From the NCBI RefSeq assembly GCF_018070025.1, contig NZ_JAGPYQ010000002.1:2356001-2420000 (forward strand): DNA of 64,000 bases. Reading direction: 5' to 3'. Origin of the DNA: Streptomyces liliiviolaceus (GTDB lineage Bacteria; Actinomycetota; Actinomycetes; Streptomycetales; Streptomycetaceae). Under the pieces are notes generated by a model, which was not told the DNA's origin, ran no database searches, and saw only the letters and a program-made list of their open reading frames with translations. The stretch's first letter is position 1, and the number at the start of each line of letters is the position of its first letter. Shown piece after piece: positions 23,804 through 31,443 of this stretch. Made by a program: the position numbers and the translations under genes.

Positions 23804-24459
23804 GAGACCGGCTCGGGCGTTTCACCGGACGCGGCCGGCTCGGGTTCCGCCGGCTTGGTCGAGCGGGTCGAGGGCGGCGGGCCGGGCAGGATCCGGTGCG
23901 CCGGGCGGTCCGGGGAGGTCATGCACGCCGACAGCGGACCGCCGGGTGCGCGGATCGCCGCGATGGCGTGGGTGAGGAAGTCCCGGTGCCACACCAACAG
24001 CCCGGACAGACCCGCCTCCGGATCCTTGTGCTGCTGGTAGGCCAGCCACAGAGCGTGGAGCCAGGCCACGACGTCGTCGTGCTCCTGCCAGCTCAGGCAC
24101 CAGGGCGCCGCCGTAGTGACCTCCGCTCCGTAGACCGGGAGCAGGAAGTCATCGACCCAGTCGCTGAGGGCGTCGATTTCGTCCTCGTACTCCTCGCCCT
24201 CCAGCTCCAGAATCGGGCGGGGCTCCGGTGGCACTGTCGGAGACGGGCCGTTGAAGGCAGGCATGCCGAACGCCGCGAACGGCGATCCGCCGGAAGCCGG
24301 CAGGGGCGGCTCAGAAGCCAGGTGGTCGAGCTGCGGTGTCTGCTGCGCCGACCGCTCCATCAGCCGCCGGACACTGGCCTCGATTCCCTCCAGCTGCGCA
24401 TCCGGGACCCGGACCGGTTCCATCTCCCCCTCGGATAAGGGTTCCACAGGGTCAGACAT
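23800..24459 (-). CDS. DUF4913-family protein
   Basis: The 219-aa protein has an acidic N-terminal half and a C-terminal domain LSDWVDDFLLPVYGAEV...WCLSWQEHDDVVAWLHALWLAYQQ...WHRDFLTHAIAAIRAPGGPLSAC (about 98-180), the pattern of DUF4913, which is common on actinobacterial plasmids and in conjugative elements; function unknown. ATG with GGAGG upstream. Its stop overlaps the RelE-like start (ATGA), so the two proteins may act together. A Pro/Glu/Ala tail follows. Confidence 0.72.
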   Translation of the reverse strand: MSDPVEPLSEGEMEPVRVPDAQLEGIEASVRRLMERSAQQTPQLDHLASEPPLPASGGSPFAAFGMPAFNGPSPTVPPEPRPILELEGEEYEDEIDALSDWVDDFLLPVYGAEVTTAAPWCLSWQEHDDVVAWLHALWLAYQQHKDPEAGLSGLLVWHRDFLTHAIAAIRAPGGPLSACMTSPDRPAHRILPGPPPSTRSTKPAEPEPAASGETPEPVS

Positions 24460-24552
24460 GAAAGAACCAACCTCCTACAAGGCATGAAAATAAGGACGTA
24501 CAGGAAGGTGCCGCTGAGCGACCCTCCATTCCCAATGGCCTGGGAGTGGCCG

Positions 24553-25308
24553 TCAGGTGACGAGGGTCATGTCGTCCTGGGTGAGGGTCTGTCGGACCGT
24601 TTCGGTGAGCCGGTCGGCCGCGACGGACGCGTAGTGCTTGGTCTTCTCCACCCCGATGAAGTCGCGGCCCTCCACCAGAGCGGCGACGCCGGTGGAACCC
24701 GAGCCGGCGCAGAAGTCCAGGACGGTGCCTGCGTCGGGGCAGATCTTGACCAGCTCGCGCATCACCTCGACGGGCTTCTGTGTGATGTGCCGGCGCTGGC
24801 CCCCCGACGGCTGCGAAGCGCTGTAGAGGCCGGGCAGGTAGACCGGGTTGCGGGCGGCGTCGATCGCGCCGTTGGACGCCCAGACCACGAACTCGCAGTT
24901 CTGGGTGAAGCGGCCCTTCTGGGGACGGGCCGTGGGCTTGTGCCAGGCCAGCACGCCACGCCACAGCCAGCCGGCCGCCTGGATCGCGTCCGTGGTGACC
25001 GGAAGCTGGCGCCAGTCGGTGAACAGCAACGCCGTCCCGCCGACCTTGGTGAGCCGGTGGGCTTCGGTCATGATCTGCGTCAGCCAGAAGCCGTAGCTGC
25101 GCTGGTCCATGTTCTCGCCGGTGAAGTCGGCCAGGGTGTGCTTGGCGTCGGCGGAGGTGTACTTCTGCTTCGCGCTGCGGCTGGTGCGCTCCTGCGCGGT
25201 CCGCCCACCGGAGTTGTACGGCGGGTCGGTGATCACCGAATCGACGCAGTCGTCCGGCAGGCCGGACAGGACGCTCAGCGCGTCGCCGTGGTGCAGGGAA
25301 AAAGGCAA
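24553..25308 (-). CDS. DNA methyltransferase, N6-adenine/N4-cytosine type
   Basis: The 251-aa enzyme carries VITDPPYNSGG (motif IV, about 26-36) near the N-terminus and DFCAGSGSTGVAAL (motif I, SAM binding, about 207-220) near the C-terminus, giving the beta-class order IV...I. It should methylate an exocyclic amino group in DNA using SAM. No restriction enzyme gene is next to it, so it is an orphan candidate. TTG start. It is divergent from the T4SS region; the 490-base gap holds a perfect 26-bp palindrome. Confidence 0.82.
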   Translation of the reverse strand: MPFSLHHGDALSVLSGLPDDCVDSVITDPPYNSGGRTAQERTSRSAKQKYTSADAKHTLADFTGENMDQRSYGFWLTQIMTEAHRLTKVGGTALLFTDWRQLPVTTDAIQAAGWLWRGVLAWHKPTARPQKGRFTQNCEFVVWASNGAIDAARNPVYLPGLYSASQPSGGQRRHITQKPVEVMRELVKICPDAGTVLDFCAGSGSTGVAALVEGRDFIGVEKTKHYASVAADRLTETVRQTLTQDDMTLVT

Positions 25309-25460
25309 AGAGAAGCCCCGATTCGGGTAGAGAGAGCACGGAAAGGAAGTCGCTCCCGTAGGGCGCCGCTAGCCCCGGAAAACGGCATAGGAATGCCCGG
25401 GGCTGCAGAACCGCGGGTGGCGAAGACGGCGATAAAACGGTAGGGGCGATTGCGCCGACG

Positions 25461-25517
25461 ACCAAAAAGTCGGCCGTGAGGTGCCGATTACCGGCACCTC
25501 ACGGCCGACTTTTTGGT
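25461..25517. repeat. Perfect 26-bp inverted repeat
   Basis: Left arm 25461-25486 (ACCAAAAAGTCGGCCGTGAG...) and right arm 25492-25517 are exact reverse complements with a five-base spacer ATTAC. The right arm gives a T5 run and the left arm an A5 run, so it would act as a bidirectional intrinsic terminator, yet it sits between divergent genes. Alternatives are a conjugation cis-site or a protein-binding palindrome. Confidence 0.8.
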
Positions 25518-25591
25518 GAGCCGCCAATTCGCCTCTACGGTTTTGGAACCGCCCGGCGCATGCCTCTGCCGAGCGGTCCTGCTCTTTTCCT

Positions 25592-25616
25592 GTGCGGGGT
25601 TTTCCCCTGCACAGAC
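25592..25616. repeat. Imperfect inverted repeat upstream of the T4SS operon
   Basis: CTGTGC-GGGG and CCCCTGCACAG flank a TTTT spacer; one A is missing from the left arm. Together with the 26-bp palindrome it makes the gap 25309-25732 rich in symmetry. Apart from these two repeats I see no gene in this gap. Confidence 0.45.
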
Positions 25617-25732
25617 ATGTTCAGATCCGCTGCCAACGCGCCTGCCGGTCGACGCTCTTGTCGCCCCGGCCGCCGTGATTTTGCCCGTCGCTGCCCACGG
25701 CGGCCGGGCACTTACCCGAAGGGAATCCGTTC

Positions 25733-25801
25733 ATGACGATGCGTTACCCGATCCGCCCTCTGCCCGACGCCGGTGGCCGGCGAGTGCCCCGCACCGGGTG
25801 A
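25733..25801 (+). CDS. 22-aa leader ORF or true N-terminus of the NlpC/P60 protein
   Basis: ATG 25733 follows GAAGGGAA. The peptide MTMRYPIRPLPDAGG... is positively charged, has streptomycete codon bias and stops at TGA 25799-25801, which overlaps GTG 25798 of the next gene. It is either a coupled leader peptide or the cytoplasmic N-terminus of the downstream membrane protein separated by a one-base shift. Confidence 0.45.
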   Translation: MTMRYPIRPLPDAGGRRVPRTG

Positions 25802-26913
25802 AGGCGCTCGCCGCCGGCGTCGCCGCCGTCTTCCTCTCGCCGCTCCTCCTGGCCGGCACCGCCCTGGTGGTGGCAACCTCCAGTGAAGCGGCCCACTCTT
25901 CCGCCCTGGACTGTCTCTCCGACATGGACACTGCACACGTCACTGAGCAGGTCGCCCGGATCCTCGACGGCGCGGACGCCTCCGCTGTCCGTGTCGCGGG
26001 GCTGGACCTGCCTGCCGAGCAGATCCCCCATGCGCAGACCATTGTCGCCACCGGTATCAGCCTCGACGTTCCCGGCCGCGGCCGGATCATCGCCCTGGCC
26101 ACCGCCCTGCAGGAGAGCCGGCTGCGCAACCTCGCCTACGGTGACCGTGATTCCCTGGGCCTGTTTCAGCAGCGGCCCAGCCAGAACTGGGGCACCGCCG
26201 AACAGATCCGCGACCCGGTCCACGCCTCCCAGCAGTTCTACAAGGCGTTGCTCAAGGTCAACGGCTGGCAGCAGATGCCCCTTGCCCAGGCCGCCCAGAG
26301 CGTGCAGCGGTCCGCCTATCCGGATGCGTACGCGCAGTGGGAACTGCTGGCAACCGCGCTGCAGAAGGCCATCGCAGCTTCCCTGCCCGATTACAACAGC
26401 AACCAGACCAACAAGGGGAACGAGGAGCTGACCGCTCAGGCAGGCTGCGAGGGGGCTGAGGACGGGTCGTCCTTCACAACGATCCCCGAGGGCACCGTCC
26501 CGGACGGGTACGCGATCCCGGCAGACACCGGCCCGCGGGCTCGCAAGGCGATTGTCTGGGCGATGCACCAGCTCGGCACGATGTATCAGTGGGGCGGCAG
26601 TTGCACCGCGCCGCGCGGGCCCGACCCGATGGGCCGCTGCGACTGCAGTTCGCTGATCCAGCAGGCGTACGCCCACGCCGGCGTCCCCCTCACCCGCACG
26701 ACATACACCCAGGTCCGCGAGGGCACGGCCGTCTCGCCCAAGGCAATCAAGGCCGGTGACCTGCTCTTCAGCCGCAGGAGCGCGGACCGTCCCGAGCACG
26801 TCGGCATGTACCTCGGCAAGGGCCTGGTCATCGAGGCGCCCCGCACCGGCAAGCCGGTGCGCATCACCGCGGTCAAGGACTGGGACGTCCTGGCTGTCCG
26901 CCGCGTCACCTGA
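25798..26913 (+). CDS. T4SS-associated bifunctional cell-wall hydrolase (transglycosylase-like + NlpC/P60)
   Basis: The 371-aa protein starts with a membrane anchor (VKALAAGVAAVFLSPLLLAGTALV). Residues about 80-190 (GRIIALATALQESRLRNLAYGDRDSLGLFQQRPSQNWG) resemble a lysozyme-like or transglycosylase region, and the C-terminal 120 residues form an NlpC/P60 domain: YQWGGSCTAP...CDCSSLIQQAYAHAG (catalytic Cys), PEHVGMYLG (His). It would open peptidoglycan for the conjugation channel, a VirB1-like job. First clear gene of the T4SS operon. Confidence 0.8.
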   Translation: MKALAAGVAAVFLSPLLLAGTALVVATSSEAAHSSALDCLSDMDTAHVTEQVARILDGADASAVRVAGLDLPAEQIPHAQTIVATGISLDVPGRGRIIALATALQESRLRNLAYGDRDSLGLFQQRPSQNWGTAEQIRDPVHASQQFYKALLKVNGWQQMPLAQAAQSVQRSAYPDAYAQWELLATALQKAIAASLPDYNSNQTNKGNEELTAQAGCEGAEDGSSFTTIPEGTVPDGYAIPADTGPRARKAIVWAMHQLGTMYQWGGSCTAPRGPDPMGRCDCSSLIQQAYAHAGVPLTRTTYTQVREGTAVSPKAIKAGDLLFSRRSADRPEHVGMYLGKGLVIEAPRTGKPVRITAVKDWDVLAVRRVT

Positions 26914-27020
26914 GGCCCGCACTTCCTCACGGCTCCGCCCGCCCACCCGTGCCCTCTTCCTTCCCGCTGTCCCGTTCGCCGGTAGTGCCGGCCCGCGTAT
27001 ACAAGGAGCACCACTCACTC

Positions 27021-27332
27021 GTGGCATCGATTCCCGACCGTCTCCTCCAGCTCGCCTACGACCCGGGCATCTCCCCCAAGGGTGGCGGCCTGCCGGGCCT
27101 GGCTGTCCTGAAGAGCGTCGTCAACAGCATCAACCTGTTCGGCATCATCGCCGTCGTCGGTGCCCTCGCCGTCTCCCTCGGTGTCTGGGCCTGGGGCCAT
27201 CACAGCGGTGGCCACCAGGCCGAGGCCAACGGCAAGAAGGGTGCAGTCGTCGCGGCCGGCGCCGCGCTCGGGCTCGGTGCCGCCAACGGCATCGTCGCCT
27301 TCTTCAGCGCCCTGGGATCGCAGGTCCGCTGA
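27021..27332 (+). CDS. Small membrane protein of the T4SS operon (VirB2-like position)
   Basis: A 103-aa protein with two hydrophobic segments (LFGIIAVVGALAVSLGVWAW, about 37-56, and KGAVVAAGAALGLGAANGIVAFF, about 74-96) joined by a short polar loop, as in VirB2/TrbC-type pilins and small proteins of streptomycete conjugative elements. No signal peptidase site is obvious. AAGGAG precedes the GTG by 12 bases. The stop overlaps the next start (TGATG). Confidence 0.65.
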   Translation: MASIPDRLLQLAYDPGISPKGGGLPGLAVLKSVVNSINLFGIIAVVGALAVSLGVWAWGHHSGGHQAEANGKKGAVVAAGAALGLGAANGIVAFFSALGSQVR

Positions 27333-28009
27333 TGTGGAAACGACTCTCCTCCTACGCATCCGGCCAGCCGGCCAAGCGCCGCATCACCTGGGCCGCAGCA
27401 GGGCTGGCCTGCCTGCTCGCCCTTGCCCTGGTGATCGCCCTCCTCACTGCCCGCAGCGACCAGCCTCCCGCGACGGCCGGCGCCTCGGCCACTCCCTCGG
27501 GTGCTGCCTCCCTGTCCGCCACGGCAGATTCGGCAGTCCGTGGCGGTGAAGTGGCCGACCCGCCGCGCACCTCCGATCCGGTGGCCTTCGCCAAGGCCGC
27601 CGCCGCCATGCTCTGGTCCTACGACACCCGTACCACCAGCCGCAGCCAGCAGCTCGCCGGCATGCAGGCGTGGATGACGGGCGAGGACGCCTACGGAGAC
27701 TGGACGTCGGTCCTGGCCCAGGTGCCGGATCCGACGTTGTGGTCGCGGATGGCCGACCAGGAGCAGCGTTCCACGGCCGCGATCGTCGAGGGGCACTACC
27801 CGGCCGCGTTCCGGCAGGCCCTCGCCGAAAACCCCTCCCAGATCACGAAGGCGTACATCTACGCCGTGACCGTCACCGGCAAGGTGACCCTCGCGTGGAA
27901 GAGGGCCGAGGCCGGCGGTACGGAGGAACGCTCGCTCACCCTCGCCGTGCAGTGCCGGCCATCGGCCGACTGCTCGCTGGTGGCCATCGCCCCGACCGTC
28001 GCACCGTGA
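27332..28009 (+). CDS. Bitopic membrane protein, VirB8/TcpC-like
   Basis: 225 aa with a single transmembrane helix near the N-terminus (ITWAAAGLACLLALALVIALL, about 17-38) and an extracytoplasmic domain. DPVAFAKAAAAMLWSYDTRTTSRSQQLAGMQAWM and the final beta strands (YAVTVTGKVTLAWKR..., LTLAVQC) match the NTF2-like organisation of VirB8 relatives such as TcpC. It probably scaffolds the transfer channel. Starts inside the TGATG overlap with the small membrane gene. Confidence 0.65.
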   Translation: MWKRLSSYASGQPAKRRITWAAAGLACLLALALVIALLTARSDQPPATAGASATPSGAASLSATADSAVRGGEVADPPRTSDPVAFAKAAAAMLWSYDTRTTSRSQQLAGMQAWMTGEDAYGDWTSVLAQVPDPTLWSRMADQEQRSTAAIVEGHYPAAFRQALAENPSQITKAYIYAVTVTGKVTLAWKRAEAGGTEERSLTLAVQCRPSADCSLVAIAPTVAP

Positions 28010-28027
28010 GCGAAAGGACGCTGTTGC

Positions 28028-29380
28028 ATGGGCTTTTGTGACCTCCCCCTCGCCGGAGCGGTCTGCTCGGTCGGCGACGCAGCCGACTTCGTCACCGACC
28101 CGGGCGAGGCGATCGGCAACTGGCTAGCGAAGAGCGCCGGTGAACTCGCCGCCACAGCCGTCGACTTGGCGGCCAAGGCCGTCGACTCCACCACAACCGT
28201 CAACCTCAACGCCCCATGGTTTCGCGACAACTACGAGACACTCCTGCCGATCGGCCTGATCATCCTGGTGGGCACCTTCTGCGCACAGCTCGTGCGCGCC
28301 GCATTCCGGCGCGACGGACAGTCCCTCACCCAGGCGTTCACCGGCACCGCGTCCGGTGTGCTCTTCGCGTTCGCCGCCATCCCCTGCACGACGATCGCCC
28401 TCGAAGTAGTTGACGCCCTGTCTGCGGGCCTGCTCCAAGCGGCGAACACCGACGTCGCCTCCGCGGTCCGCCGCATCCTCAAGGTCAGTGCGCTGCTGTC
28501 GATCAGCCACCTGGGATGGATGGTGTCCGTTCTCGCCGCCCTGGGAGCAGCCCTGGGGGCCGTCCTGTACTGGTGCGTGATGATGGTCCGCAAGGTGGGC
28601 ATCCTCGTCATGGTGACCCTGGCCGTCTTCGCCGGAGCCGGCGGCGGCTGGGAGGCCGCCCGCCGCTGGCGCAAGGGCTGGATCGAGGCCACCGTCACCC
28701 TTGTCGTGTCCAAACTGCTGATGACGATCATCTTCGTGCTCGGGATCGCCGCCATGGGCAGAACCGAGACCAAGGACGGTCTGGGCGCCCTCGCCGACAT
28801 CCTCGCAGGCATCGTGATCATGGTGCTGGTCCTGTTGTGCCCGTACGCGACGTTCAAGTTCGTGCACTGGGCCGCCGAAGGATCCGACGGCGAGTCGCTG
28901 CACCGGGCCGGTGGCGCCGGCGCCCAGGTCGTGCGACAGCACGCCGAACGGGCCGGCCGCAAGGCCGCCGCGATGACAGCCACCGGCGGCGCTGCAGCGG
29001 CAGGCGCCGCCCCGCAAGGACCGGACTCGGCACCTGAAGTGGGCGGATTCCCCGGCGACATCGCACCCCACTCGTCCGGCCACGACCAGGACAGCACGGA
29101 GAACGCAGGCTCTGGCACGGCCGGGACCGCGTCCGGTCTCGAACAGAGCCTCCAGCCTCCGACGCCCCAGGCCACCGACGGCACCAGCACCCAGGCAGGC
29201 GGCACCTCGACTACGAACACGCCCGACAGCAGCGCCGTAGCCGCCCACCACGCTGTCTCGCAGTCGGCTCCGCCGACCACCACCCCGCCGCCGCAGGGCG
29301 CGGCGCCGTCACCGGGGATACAGGCCGGCGCCCCGCCGAGCGGGCCGAGTTCTCCGCCGGCTTCACCGACCGGCCCCTGA
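28028..29380 (+). CDS. Polytopic T4SS protein, VirB6/TrbL-like
   Basis: The 450-aa protein has about six to seven hydrophobic segments between residues 75 and 275 (for example LLPIGLIILVGTFCAQLV, LVVSKLLMTIIFVLGIAAM), followed by a 170-residue Pro/Thr/Ser/Gly-rich soluble tail. The MGFCDLPLAGAVCSVGD start resembles actinobacterial VirB6-like proteins of the SCO6881 type. It would form the inner-membrane channel base. AAAGGACG precedes the ATG. Confidence 0.72.
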   Translation: MGFCDLPLAGAVCSVGDAADFVTDPGEAIGNWLAKSAGELAATAVDLAAKAVDSTTTVNLNAPWFRDNYETLLPIGLIILVGTFCAQLVRAAFRRDGQSLTQAFTGTASGVLFAFAAIPCTTIALEVVDALSAGLLQAANTDVASAVRRILKVSALLSISHLGWMVSVLAALGAALGAVLYWCVMMVRKVGILVMVTLAVFAGAGGGWEAARRWRKGWIEATVTLVVSKLLMTIIFVLGIAAMGRTETKDGLGALADILAGIVIMVLVLLCPYATFKFVHWAAEGSDGESLHRAGGAGAQVVRQHAERAGRKAAAMTATGGAAAAGAAPQGPDSAPEVGGFPGDIAPHSSGHDQDSTENAGSGTAGTASGLEQSLQPPTPQATDGTSTQAGGTSTTNTPDSSAVAAHHAVSQSAPPTTTPPPQGAAPSPGIQAGAPPSGPSSPPASPTGP

Positions 29381-29455
29381 CCACCTGCCCACTCCCCGAG
29401 GACGGGAGGTGAACTCTCCTCCCGTCCCCGGACCTCAAGCCCACCAGGACCGCTC

Positions 29456-30928
29456 GTGCCCGAACTGACCACGGCTCCGGTGACGGTGAGGTTCCCTCAC
29501 CGCTCCCGGCGGGGCATCCTCCTCGGCCTCACCCTGCCTCAACTCCTCCTCGTCGCCGCCACGCTGGCCTTGCTGCTGGTGACCGTCGTCTCCACCGGAC
29601 TGCTCGGCGTCTTCGTCCTCACCCCCCTGTGGACGGTGGCCGGCGCCCTGGTCGCCGTCCGCCGCAACGGCCGGTCCCTGATCGACTGGGCCCCCGTCGT
29701 CGTACGTCACACCTGGCGCCGCGGCACCGGACAGACCCTGTGGCTGGCCCGTCCGGTCACCCGGCCCCGGCGGGACGGGCTCCTGCACCTGCCCGGCAGC
29801 GCCGCTTCCCTGACGGTCGTCACGCCCGGCGACTCCGCGAACGGTGCCGCCGCCGTCCACGACCCGCACCACCAGACCCTCACCGCCGTCGCCCGTGTCA
29901 CCTCCCGTGCCTTCGCCCTCCTGGACCCCACGACGCAGAACCACAGCGTCACCGGCTGGGGCCGGGCCCTGGCCGGTATCGCCCGCACCGGGCACGTCGC
30001 CGCCGTGCAGGTCCTGGAACGCACCGTCCCTGACTCCGGTGACACCCTCACCCGGCACTGGACCCGGCATGGCCGACCTCATGCGCCCCTCGCCGCAGAG
30101 GTCTATGCCGACCTGGTGGCGTCCGCCGGTCCGGCTGCCGCCCCGCACGAGACCTACCTCGCCATCGCCCTCGACCTGAAGGCCGCCAAACGCCTCATTG
30201 GCCAAGCTGGCGGCGGGCTCCCCGGTGCCTTCACCGTCATGCAGCAGACCACCACCTCGATCGCCCAGGCCGCCCGCAACGCCGGTCTGATGGTGACCGG
30301 CTGGCTCAGCGCTGCCGAGATCGCCGCCGTCATCCGCACCGCCTACGACCCGAAGGCGCTCGGCGCCCTGCAGCAGTGGTCCGACACGGGACGCGCCGAA
30401 GCAGACGCGGCTGCCGCCGGGCCCGTCGTCCAGATCGAGGAGGACGACCGGCTCACCACCGACACCGCCCGCCACACCACGTACTGGGTGGAGAACTGGC
30501 CGCGCATCGAGATGGGCGCCGGATTCCTCCACGGCCTGATGTTCACCGCCGGAGTACGCCGCAGCCTCTCCCTCATCTACGTGCCCCAGGCTCTGGAGTC
30601 CGCGCTGCGCGACATCCAGCGCAAGAAAGCCGCCATCATCTCCGACGCCAACGAACGCACACGCCGCGGCCAGGTCGACAGCGAGGAAGACTCCGCGGAA
30701 TACGCCGACGTCAAGGCCCGCGAGCGGCAGCTCATCGCCGGCCACGCCGACGTGGCACTGACCGGCCTGGTCACCGTCACCGCGACCACCGACGCCCTCC
30801 TGGACGCCGCCTGCGCACAGATCGAGACCGCCGCCGCCACCGCCGGTGTCGACCTGCGCCGTCTCACCTACCAGCAGCCCGACGCCTTCACCGCCGCCGC
30901 ACTCCCCCTGGCCCGCACCACCCTCTGA
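29456..30928 (+). CDS. SCO6880-family T4SS protein
   Basis: 490 aa. Two close membrane helices (LTLPQLLLVAATLALLLVTVV and LLGVFVLTPLWTVAGALVAV, about 25-66) as in PrgI-like proteins, then a cytoplasmic region with RVTSRAFALLDPTTQ...GWGRALAGIARTG and ETYLAIALDLKAAKRLI, resembling the N-terminal domain of VirB4/TraC ATPases. This fusion matches the SCO6880 family found beside VirB4 in actinobacterial conjugative systems. The ATPase core is supplied by the next large gene. GTG start. Confidence 0.78.
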   Translation: MPELTTAPVTVRFPHRSRRGILLGLTLPQLLLVAATLALLLVTVVSTGLLGVFVLTPLWTVAGALVAVRRNGRSLIDWAPVVVRHTWRRGTGQTLWLARPVTRPRRDGLLHLPGSAASLTVVTPGDSANGAAAVHDPHHQTLTAVARVTSRAFALLDPTTQNHSVTGWGRALAGIARTGHVAAVQVLERTVPDSGDTLTRHWTRHGRPHAPLAAEVYADLVASAGPAAAPHETYLAIALDLKAAKRLIGQAGGGLPGAFTVMQQTTTSIAQAARNAGLMVTGWLSAAEIAAVIRTAYDPKALGALQQWSDTGRAEADAAAAGPVVQIEEDDRLTTDTARHTTYWVENWPRIEMGAGFLHGLMFTAGVRRSLSLIYVPQALESALRDIQRKKAAIISDANERTRRGQVDSEEDSAEYADVKARERQLIAGHADVALTGLVTVTATTDALLDAACAQIETAAATAGVDLRRLTYQQPDAFTAAALPLARTTL

Positions 30929-30968
30929 ACCCCGCTCCCGCCGGTGGCAGAAAGGACTTCCGCCCCCA

Positions 30969-31415
30969 TTGACCTCACCTGAACGCCGCGACGACGCACA
31001 CCCCTACCTCCGGGCCGCCAGCGCCGGCGTCCGCCACCACACCCGCGCCCTTAACCGCTCATCACCGCCCGCACCGGCAGACCGGTCCCACCTCGACATC
31101 CTCCACGCCCACCTCGCCGAATTGCACCGCCTCCTGGACCACCTCGCCCAAGCCACCCGCCCCCCGCTCCCCGGAGCAGGCCGGCACCTGGCCGAGGCCC
31201 ACACCCGGCTGTGGCAGGCCATGACCGCCATCCACGCCGCCTTCCACCTCCTGCCTGCCGCTGCCGCGGACTCCGGGTGCCGCGCCGGCCGGCTGCCCGA
31301 GGGACCGCCCTTGCTGACCATCTGCCAACGGCAACTGAGTACCGGACACATCGTCCGCCGCACGACCACCCCCACCGACCTTCAGCGTCCGCACACCACC
31401 CACTGCGTGCGATGA
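30969..31415 (+). CDS. Hypothetical T4SS-operon protein, DUF6238-like
   Basis: 148 aa from TTG 30969 (LTSPERRDDAHPYLRAASAGVRHHTRAL); AAGGA lies 13 bases upstream. It is soluble and helical, with LDILHAHLAELHRLLDHLAQATRPP and HLAEAHTRLWQAMTAIHAAFHLLP; this layout matches my memory of DUF6238 proteins in streptomycete conjugation loci, but I cannot verify the assignment. It lies between the SCO6880-like and VirB4-like genes. Confidence 0.6.
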   Translation: MTSPERRDDAHPYLRAASAGVRHHTRALNRSSPPAPADRSHLDILHAHLAELHRLLDHLAQATRPPLPGAGRHLAEAHTRLWQAMTAIHAAFHLLPAAAADSGCRAGRLPEGPPLLTICQRQLSTGHIVRRTTTPTDLQRPHTTHCVR

Positions 31416-31443
31416 ACGCCACCCGCCGAAACGAGGGCTGTAA

